Notes under the pieces: generated by a model
What the model was told of the DNA's origin: nothing
Databases searched by the model: none
The model's input: the letters and a program-made list of their open reading frames with translations, nothing else
Shown here: piece by piece, positions 56,786 through 64,000 of the stretch
Layout of the letters: every line of letters begins with the position of its first letter
How positions within the stretch are numbered: the stretch's first letter is position 1
Program-made: the position numbers and the translations under genes
Assembly (NCBI GenBank): GCA_015698045.1
Contig: BLAL01000011.1
Coordinates: forward strand, 994,501-1,058,500
Source of the DNA: Rhizophagus clarus
Lineage: Eukaryota > Glomeromycota > Glomeromycetes > Glomerales > Glomeraceae
DNA length: 64,000 nt
Direction of reading: 5' to 3'

Positions 56786-57940
56786 ATGATACAAGTTTTG
56801 CAAATGAATGAATGTATTAGATTCTTTCATTATACACCAGATGATAATAATTTTTATCATATAACTTGCCATATTATTTCACGAGATAGTGCATTCTCAG
56901 ATGACCATGATGATGATCATGGATTTTTTTATAATGATTCGGAAATAAATTATTACATTAAATGTAAGTTATTTTCTCGTCCTTTGATTATAACCATTTT
57001 AAATAGAGAAATATATGGGATAGATAATGAAGTAAATAATTTAGAAGGAAAAAATTCATTGAGTTTGAATCAAAAATTAAGTTTAGAGCAAGATCTAAAA
57101 CAAATTCTTCCTTTATACTTTATGAAAAATTATATTCTCAAAAGAGAAATAAGATCGAATTTCAATAAAAACATGAATCCTTTTCATGAACATTATAAAG
57201 AACAAATGGTTTTGATGACTGATATTCACAATAATTTTGGTAATCGAAATGAATTTTACCATAATGGAGATGTAAAATATGATAATTATGATGTGACTCA
57301 TCAACATCAACAGCAACATTTTGGTTTCAACAATAATATGACAGCTAAAAGAGAAACAGATTCGTTTCATGGAAATATTGAAAATAATTTAATGGTATCA
57401 CCACATGCAACTTTGATGCCTGACAATAATCAAAATAATAATATTAATGAAGGTTATATTCGTAATGTTATTCCACAACACCAAATTAATTTTAATATGT
57501 CATTTGCTGAAAGAGAAATGAGGCCGGACTATAAGAGTTCCACAAACATATCTCATGGGGATAATACAATGACGACACAAATGAATGATATTCAAAGTAA
57601 TTACCTACCTCACCAAAATAGAGCTGAAGATACTCGGCAAGTTGACTTCAACAAATTTCCACAACATCGAGTTCCTGAAAGCGAGATGAGGTCAGATTAT
57701 GATATAAATACATATTCATCTCATGATAGTGTAACGACATATGCTGTTTCAACAACCGATATTAATCTTGAACATCATTTTGATTATACTCGTAATGCTT
57801 ATTCACATCAACAAATTGATCTCAATTGTCTACCGGTAACAACACAAGGTAATGCAACAGCAGAAATTAATCGATCCTATAATGAAAATAGCATGTCATA
57901 TAATAATAATCAAGTCGTAAATATTGCGGAAACAAATTGA
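56786..57940 (+). CDS. Orphan Asn/Gln-rich protein, copy 2
   Basis: 384 residues, no break. Residues 1-115 are the family core: QVLQMNECIRFFHYTPDD, NFYHITCHIISRDSAFSDDH, YYIKCKLFSRPLIITILNRE, YGIDNEVNNL, SLNQKLSLEQDLKQILP. The pattern of alternating hydrophobic strands suggests a small beta-rich fold followed by a helix. From residue 130 the chain is disordered, with Asn, Gln, His and Met, polyQ/H tracts (HQHQQQHFGF) and recurring motifs (REMRPDYKSSTN, LPHQNRAED, FNKFPQHR, EMRSDYDINT). Long N/Q-rich tails are common in fungal regulators and assembly-prone proteins; no role is assigned. No signal peptide. Confidence 0.75.
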   Translation: MIQVLQMNECIRFFHYTPDDNNFYHITCHIISRDSAFSDDHDDDHGFFYNDSEINYYIKCKLFSRPLIITILNREIYGIDNEVNNLEGKNSLSLNQKLSLEQDLKQILPLYFMKNYILKREIRSNFNKNMNPFHEHYKEQMVLMTDIHNNFGNRNEFYHNGDVKYDNYDVTHQHQQQHFGFNNNMTAKRETDSFHGNIENNLMVSPHATLMPDNNQNNNINEGYIRNVIPQHQINFNMSFAEREMRPDYKSSTNISHGDNTMTTQMNDIQSNYLPHQNRAEDTRQVDFNKFPQHRVPESEMRSDYDINTYSSHDSVTTYAVSTTDINLEHHFDYTRNAYSHQQIDLNCLPVTTQGNATAEINRSYNENSMSYNNNQVVNIAETN

Positions 57941-58440
57941 TTTTCGACAAACATCAGTAAAATTTTTGCAATTCCTTTAGATTTTAAAAGATTCGGCAAA
58001 TTCTTCGCAATTACTATTTCGAATTTTAAAAAAAATTGGCAAATTCTTCGCAATTACTATTTCGAATTTTAAAAAAAAAATTGGCAAATTCTTCGCAATT
58101 ACTTTATATTATAAGTTAACCGGCAAAATGATCGTATCTTTTTAAAAAATTTTAAACGTTAAAATCAGTTCTATGAACAATTATGATAGTTTATAAATGT
58201 ATTAAGCAAGAAAAAAAATTATGAAAAATACTAAGAATTGACAAATTATGAGTGGTTATTTTTCTTATATTTTTTAATTCTAAGATTAAAATTATTTACA
58301 GTATATCGTGTAATTAGCATCGCTAATAAATTATTTGCATTACTCATATTGTTTGTAATTGTAGCAAAAGTAATGAAATTTCTAGTGTTATAAAATAATA
58401 AATTATATATACCGTATGTTAATATTTATACCTCGTTACA
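57941..58440. other. 3' flank of orphan copy 2 with tandem repeats
   Basis: Between 57980 and 58110 the unit GGCAAATTCTTCGCAATTAC with a TATTTCGAATTTTAAAAAAA spacer occurs three times. Weaker TTCGCAAT(C/T)ACTT copies follow the 61189 gene (62360-62455). The rest matches the 3' flanks of the sister copies. Confidence 0.6.
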
Positions 58441-61117
58441 TACAACATTCTTTAATCCAAATAAACAAAAAATTTAATTTCTAATTTATGTCAAAGTATC
58501 ATCCATAATAATAAATTGGAATGTCATGTTTACAAAGAAAGTATCTTTGAAATTACCTGTTATATACATTCAAACTTGCACATGCGTACAAATAACTAGA
58601 ACACCGCCACATCATCTCTGTAAATATTTAACATAAAGAATGCACTATGCAAAGCAAAGACGGAATCTCCTAAATTCCCAATTTGAATTTAATTCAATTT
58701 TTAATTTGCCTATTTAAAAAAGATTAAATAAATAATCGTGACTTATATTTGTTATAATTTGAAAAAGTATACAACATAATTGAAAATCGAAATATCACAC
58801 AAATAAGCTTATTGTACAGAGGAAGATCAATATTATACGGACATTTAAAGATATTTCGGTATCCAGTGATTGAAATTTAATGATTTTATATTCATTAGAT
58901 TCGTTTCATTAAGAGGGATTCGAATGATAATAAAATCAACATTATATGATCAATATCCAATGTATAATTACGCTTTAAAGATTTAGACGTTTCTATGATA
59001 ATTTTTGATCCAATGATCAGATTTTTATGATCATTAGCTCATTGTATTCGCCCATTGAGACGATTCAAATGATGATAAAAACATAACGATTGGATTGATA
59101 ATGACTGAGTTATCGATATATTTTTTTTTAAATTTATATATATATATTTTTTTTATTATGCTAGTTTATAAACATAGAATTTTTGCAGTAAATATTCTCA
59201 TATTCGCAAAAATATTTTGAAGTATAAAAGTTTGTTTATTATGACAGTAGGTACAAAATAACATTAATTTATTAATAATGATCAGCATAATTTAGTAAAA
59301 TAGTGCCCGTATACTTTTGATTGTCTCTGTACGATATAGAAATAGAATCGGAATTCTGGACTTGTTATCATTGTTTCAAAATTTTCTATTCCTCACTCAA
59401 AAATTCTAACTTTAGATAGTTTTCGAAAGATCTAATCTTGGATTTATTTATAAAGTAATTGCTCCCATTTACTATTCTCCTACTAGTTTCGGAAGTTTAT
59501 TATTGGTTCCCCGATTTCGATTTAGAATTTCCAGGGTGAAATTTGATTATGGTTATATTTCAGTTATGGCAAAAAGAATCTTTTATTATCCACTATTTGT
59601 TCTACTAGGAATTTCAGTAAACAAAAAAAAAAAAAAAATAGGCGTAAATAGCACAAATTAAATATAATCTGGATAGCATAAATAAATAAATACTATATTA
59701 TTATTTTTACTGTGTAATGTTACTCTTACAACTCTGATTGGCCATCTCTATGTCGCAATATCACATGATCAACATCATTTGTCGTTAGAGGTTTTAGACA
59801 AATCACTCAAATAAAATTCATTTTTAACGACTTTAAAAAAAATAATAATTTTACAATCCAATAATCGTCAAGTTAACCATTGACCACGTATATATGTATA
59901 TATATATATACAGAATAAAAAAAATATATATAGTAAATCCATTTTTTTTATTAATAAAGATAAAAAAAAACAGATTAACCATATTTAATAAAGAAAAACT
60001 AATATGCTCAGAAATTAAAAAAAAAAAACTATTTTAACGGAAAATAGTTTTTGTATCATATTCTATTACCGAGATATAATTAGAAATTTTATGTAATCTG
60101 TTCATCATTATCAGTCGGTGCAATGAAAAATATTTACACAACATATTTTACACCAATCGATTTATGATAAATCCGAGTTTACAAATTGTTTTATTTTTTT
60201 GTTTATCCCGCCTAATCTTTCAATTAAAAAACAAATGTCATCACTATTAAAACTTTGAACCAATCTATCAATGAAGGTTTGAAAGAATCGCCCAATCACA
60301 CACAAGTCTTCTAAAAAGGAAATTTGCATAAAAAAATGATTGGAAAAATAATTTTATTACTAAGAAAAATTGTAAATAATGCTTAAAAAAAAATAAACAG
60401 ATTATCATTTATGACATTTATGGTAAATTTGAATCATTTTTATGATTATGAAAAAAAGATGATCATAATAAAATTCAAAGTTGAAAATAAAATCCAAAAT
60501 CAAAATAAATTATCGATATACATTGTTCCCGATTCAGTTTGGTTCGAAAATGCAAAAATTTGATTTGATGTTAAAATAATTTTTTTTTAAAAAAAAAAAT
60601 ACAATAAAAATTCTCGTTTAAGGGGTATTCTGAATCATTTGTATTTTATTATCTGTAATGTATTGTAATAAATATATCGTCATTTAACAATTATATTCAT
60701 ATTACAGATATATAACAAATTTAGTTAAATAACATATTATTTATATATTGTTTTATTCATTAATTAATATACTATTTAATCTAGACTAGTTGTATTTAGA
60801 AAGTTTTCATTCATACTTCATTATAACAATCAATAAGCAAATAAATTACCAATTATATTATTAAATTATGTAAATATCATAACCGAAGTTATAGAAACTT
60901 ATTTCCGATAACAAAAAAAACTCCAACGATAAAAAAATAAAAACAATCATACTCAATTTATATTTAGATTTATCTATTTATTTATATCCGATTATTTCCG
61001 ATTGATAATATTGATTATATATTTGCATTAATGTGACAAGCTAACCTTGTAGGTGCTCTTTATTTTAGAAATTTATATCGGAAACTTCTAATCTTGAGAA
61101 TGTGTTACTGTGGTAAA
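58441..61117. other. Spacer upstream of orphan copy 3
   Basis: A dispersed repeat with TTAGATTCGTTTCATTAAGA / CGCCCATTGAGACGATTCAA cores occurs twice (58895-58940, 59040-59080) and elsewhere in the window. TA repeats at 59890-59940. Sequence from about 60120 is shared with upstream regions of the sister genes. No gene. Confidence 0.4.
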
Positions 61118-61126
61118 TTATAAATA
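61118..61126 (+). promoter_or_regulatory. TATA-like element, third long orphan gene
   Basis: TTATAAATA about 70 nt before the ATG within the shared AAATTATAAATACACC block. Confidence 0.4.
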
Positions 61127-61188
61127 CACCTATTCTACTTTAAATCTCATTTTTTACCAACTGTTTATTAAACTTTCTAACAATAACA

Positions 61189-62295
61189 ATGATTCAACAA
61201 TTTAATATATCAATCTCTCAAGTTTTACATATGAATGAATGCATTAAATTCTTTCACTACACACTAGACGATGATAATTTTTATCATATAACTTGTCATA
61301 CTCTTTCACAAGATAGCGTATTTTCGGATGACCATAATTATGATCATGGATTTTTTTATTATGATTCGGAAATAGATTATTATATTGAATGTAAATTATT
61401 TTCACATCCTTTGATTATAAATATTTTAAATAAAGAAATATATGGGATAGACAATGAAATAAATAATTTAGACGAAAAAAAATCATTGACTTTAAATCAA
61501 AAATTAAATTTAGAACGAGATTTGAAACAAATTCTTCCTTTCCACTTTATGAAGAATCATATTCTCAAAAGAAAACTAAGACCAAGTCCCAATAAAAACG
61601 TGAATCCTTTTCACGGACATAATATAGAACAAGTGAGTCTGACTGATGGTCAAAATAATTTTGATAATCAAAGTGGATTTTATCAAAATAGAGATGTAAA
61701 CTATACTTACGATATGGCTCATCAACAGCAACAAATCGATTTCAACAATATGACTTCTACGAGAGCAAGTCTTAATGAAGTTGGAGGCTATATTCATAAT
61801 GTTATTCCACAACAACAAACTAATTTGCTTAATATGTCGTCTGCTGAAAGAGAAATGAGATCGGGCTATAAGTGCACCACAAACTTATCTCATGGGGATA
61901 ATATAATGACAACACAAATGACTTCAATGATTAATATTCAAAACGGTTGCTTACCTCACCAAAATAGAGCTGAAGATAATCAACAAGCATTCGACAAGTT
62001 TCCACAGCATCAAGTTTCTGGGAGAGAGATGAGACCAGATTATGGTATAAATACAAGTTCATCACAAGATAATGTAGCAACATACGATGTTTCAACGACT
62101 GATATTAATCATGATTATCATGTTGATTATACTCGTAATACTTATTCACAGCAACAAATTGATCTCAATAGTCTACCACAAAATCACACTCCTGAGGGGA
62201 AAAATTATATGATAACAACACAAAGTATTCCAACAGTAGATATTAATCGAGATTATTGTAATGAAAATAGCATGCCATATAGATGCGAATATTGA
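61189..62295 (+). CDS. Orphan Asn/Gln-rich protein, copy 3
   Basis: 368 residues, no break. The N-terminus MIQQFNISISQVLHMNECIK is the full-length form, also kept in copy 1; copy 2 starts 10 residues later. The core follows as in the sister: FHYTLDDDNFYHITCHTLSQ, YYIECKLFSHPLIINILNKE, SLTLNQKLNLERDLKQILP. The tail has the same recurring motifs (SAEREMRSGYKCTTNLSHGD, LPHQNRAED, FDKFPQHQ) but a different end (SMPYRCEY). It sits in a head-to-tail array with copies 1 and 2; starts are 4.5 and 4.4 kb apart. Confidence 0.75.
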   Translation: MIQQFNISISQVLHMNECIKFFHYTLDDDNFYHITCHTLSQDSVFSDDHNYDHGFFYYDSEIDYYIECKLFSHPLIINILNKEIYGIDNEINNLDEKKSLTLNQKLNLERDLKQILPFHFMKNHILKRKLRPSPNKNVNPFHGHNIEQVSLTDGQNNFDNQSGFYQNRDVNYTYDMAHQQQQIDFNNMTSTRASLNEVGGYIHNVIPQQQTNLLNMSSAEREMRSGYKCTTNLSHGDNIMTTQMTSMINIQNGCLPHQNRAEDNQQAFDKFPQHQVSGREMRPDYGINTSSSQDNVATYDVSTTDINHDYHVDYTRNTYSQQQIDLNSLPQNHTPEGKNYMITTQSIPTVDINRDYCNENSMPYRCEY

Positions 62296-63159
62296 CTCAT
62301 TCGCAATAACAAATTAATATAAGCCTCTTCGATTCGTTTATACTGGACTAAATTAGCAATTTCGCAATTACTTATGTTAAAAAAAAGTCGACAGCATCTT
62401 TTAAATTTCTCGCAATCACTTATATTTTAAAATCGACTAACTCTTCGCAATCACTTTATAATTTTAAAATTGTAAACTACTTTGGATTTAAGAAAAATGG
62501 CAAAGTTCTCACAATTATTTATATTCTTATGACTTTTAAGGATTATAAGCATTAAATCGGTTCATATAAATAATTTTGATAGCTTCTAAAAGGACTAAGC
62601 AAAAAAAATGCATATGAAAAATACTAAGAATTAAATTACAAGCGGTTATTTTTTTTTTATATTTTATAATTTCTAAGACTTTAATTATTTATATAGTATA
62701 TCGTCAGTGACTCAATTACTGTGTATTAATCGTTTAACATCGTTAATTTCTTGTTAGAAATCATTATTAAGAACTCGTTTGTATTGTTGTTTTTGTGGCA
62801 AAAGTAATAAAATTCTAGTCTTCCCAGACACGACAAGGTAATAAAATAACAGATAAATAAATAAATATGGTAATATTTCATACTACTTTGCAGAAACCTT
62901 ATAATTTTAAACAATGTCGTATAATTGTTATCGCTATTTCACGTTATAGTAACAGAAGAATAATGCAAATTAAAGAGTATATTTTATTTAAATTGAAAAT
63001 AATATAATGAATGTATAACGATAAATTAAATACGAAAACAAATCATAAAGAAGTAATATTCTCCACACGACGTTCAGCGCATCTATACATATTGTACATA
63101 AGTTGTAATAAATATATGTATAACTTATATTATTAGGTGTAAGTTATAATAAATAAACA
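62296..63159. other. 3' flank of orphan copy 3
   Basis: Shared with sister 3' flanks to about 62860. Repeated TTCGCAATCACTT words at 62405-62460. No gene. Confidence 0.4.
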
Positions 63160-63262
63160 TTTTGATGAAGAAAATTGTCATAAGGTTACTTAACAACACC
63201 AAGTATATTTCGAATTTTTTAAAGAACAAAAAAGAAAATCTTAAGTATACTCAATACAAAGA
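63160..63262 (+). pseudogene. Relic of the short orphan gene
   Basis: TTTTGATGAAGAAAATTGTC and ATAAGGTTACTT match the FDEKKCYKVTC coding part of the 50185 gene. After a gap of about 75 nt, CAAGTATATTTCGAATTTTT and AAAGAACAAAAAAGAAAATC match its QVYVEFSKELKENL part. No start, no open frame. Confidence 0.6.
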
Positions 63263-64000
63263 AAAAAAATTTATAAATCTAAAAATGGATTTATTACGTG
63301 TTTAATTATTTTCTCATTTTTTATTCGCCGACTCTTGAAGCAGGTCGACAGGATTACTTCTGAGTATTTACAGTAAGTATAATAAATATGGATGTAATAA
63401 ATAAAACCATCCGAGTTTACGGAAAATATTTATTTTATTATATTCAATCGCACGAGATATATATAATAAACAAAACTCGCTGGCCTTCTTTTTTCTTTCT
63501 TATATTAATAATAATAATGATTATTTTGTTCAATGAAAAGATTACAATCAAATAATATATCTAGGCTCAATATTTATTTCCGCTTATCTTTCGATTAAAA
63601 ATAATGATATCATTACAAATTATCATTTATAGTAATTTTGAATATCGTTTTCTCTTATATTGATTATTGATTATAATAGAATTCAAAAATAAGTTCGAAA
63701 AAAAAATGGATGCATAATTACAAATAAAATTTTCGATTTGACCTTTTATACTTTTGAGCCGAACCAAATTTTTAATTTTCATTTTAAAGAAAAATAACAT
63801 AATAAAATTCTTTTTTTTAGGGAACCTATTTGTATGACATATTTAGGGTTAAAACAATATATATATATATATATTTATGTTTGTTTGTCTTTAAAAAAAA
63901 ACAATAAAAAATTCTCCTTTAGGATTTTGTTAAATTACTTGTATATCATATTTAGAAAATTTCTTTTTAAAGTATATTATGTAATTATTGGTCATGGCCC
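63263..64000. other. Start of a further tandem unit, no gene in view
   Basis: GTCGACAGGATTACTT at 63343 corresponds to 51055, and blocks from 63590 to the window end (TATTGATTATTGATTATAATAG, GTATATCATATTTAGAAAATTT) resemble the upstream regions of the long orphan genes. Another copy may lie just beyond the window. Confidence 0.4.

Noticed and set aside
57113..57370. Minus-strand frames opposite the orphan genes (also 61576-61818)
   Set aside because: Antisense shadows of the Asn/Gln/His-rich coding sequence.

Overview
The window looks like nuclear DNA of an arbuscular mycorrhizal fungus (Glomeromycotina, Rhizophagus-like). It is very AT-rich and full of small transposon remnants. Its genes belong to families expanded in that group: tyrosine-kinase-like (TKL) kinases with an N-terminal CxxC...WCxxC zinc ribbon, an NWTSGNEKID-type linker and a THPQAY...SRLL tail; F-box/LRR proteins; and an F-box-like protein of about 600 residues. 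The species is inferred from recognised protein families, not from a database search.

Layout. 1-16 kb: two 600-residue F-box-like paralogues pointing outward (1244-3073 minus, 14062-15867 plus), an inverted duplication between them (3485-4101 / 9971-10545), and two short copies of an orphan family (9263-9658 intact, 11422-11800 broken). 18.5-26.9 kb: one TKL kinase gene whose N-terminal coding part appears to be split into 65 consecutive 3-nt exons and one 1-nt exon, separated by related introns of about 95 nt. 27-37 kb: decayed genes (F-box/LRR pair, coiled-coil-like ORFs, a relic of a conserved protein) and MITEs. 38.2-44.9 kb: a second TKL kinase locus in which the zinc ribbon plus N-lobe exon is repeated seven times in front of a single C-lobe exon; one repeat is split by a Crypton-like tyrosine-recombinase element. 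45-48.2 kb: a pogo-type MITE and a nested pair of elements (a CTG-flanked element inside a hAT-type element with an 8-bp target duplication). 50-64 kb: tandem duplicates of an orphan Asn/Gln-rich family (50185, 52249 broken, 56786, 61189, and a relic at 63160).

The outstanding feature is the micro-exon array at 18627-25508. About every 97 nt the sequence reads acceptor AG, exactly three bases, donor GT(A/G)AGT. The two conventional 5' exons set phase 1. Reading the 65 triplets in that phase gives an uninterrupted frame. The final 1-nt exon shifts the phase by exactly what is needed to enter the kinase-domain exon at 25509. Skipping the array would put the kinase domain out of frame. The second notable feature is the exon-module array at 38.2-44.9 kb. 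Both are TKL kinases altered in their N-terminal half, by unrelated routes.

Limits: no transcript data, homology search or folding was available. Exon borders, frameshifts and transposon families are read by eye.
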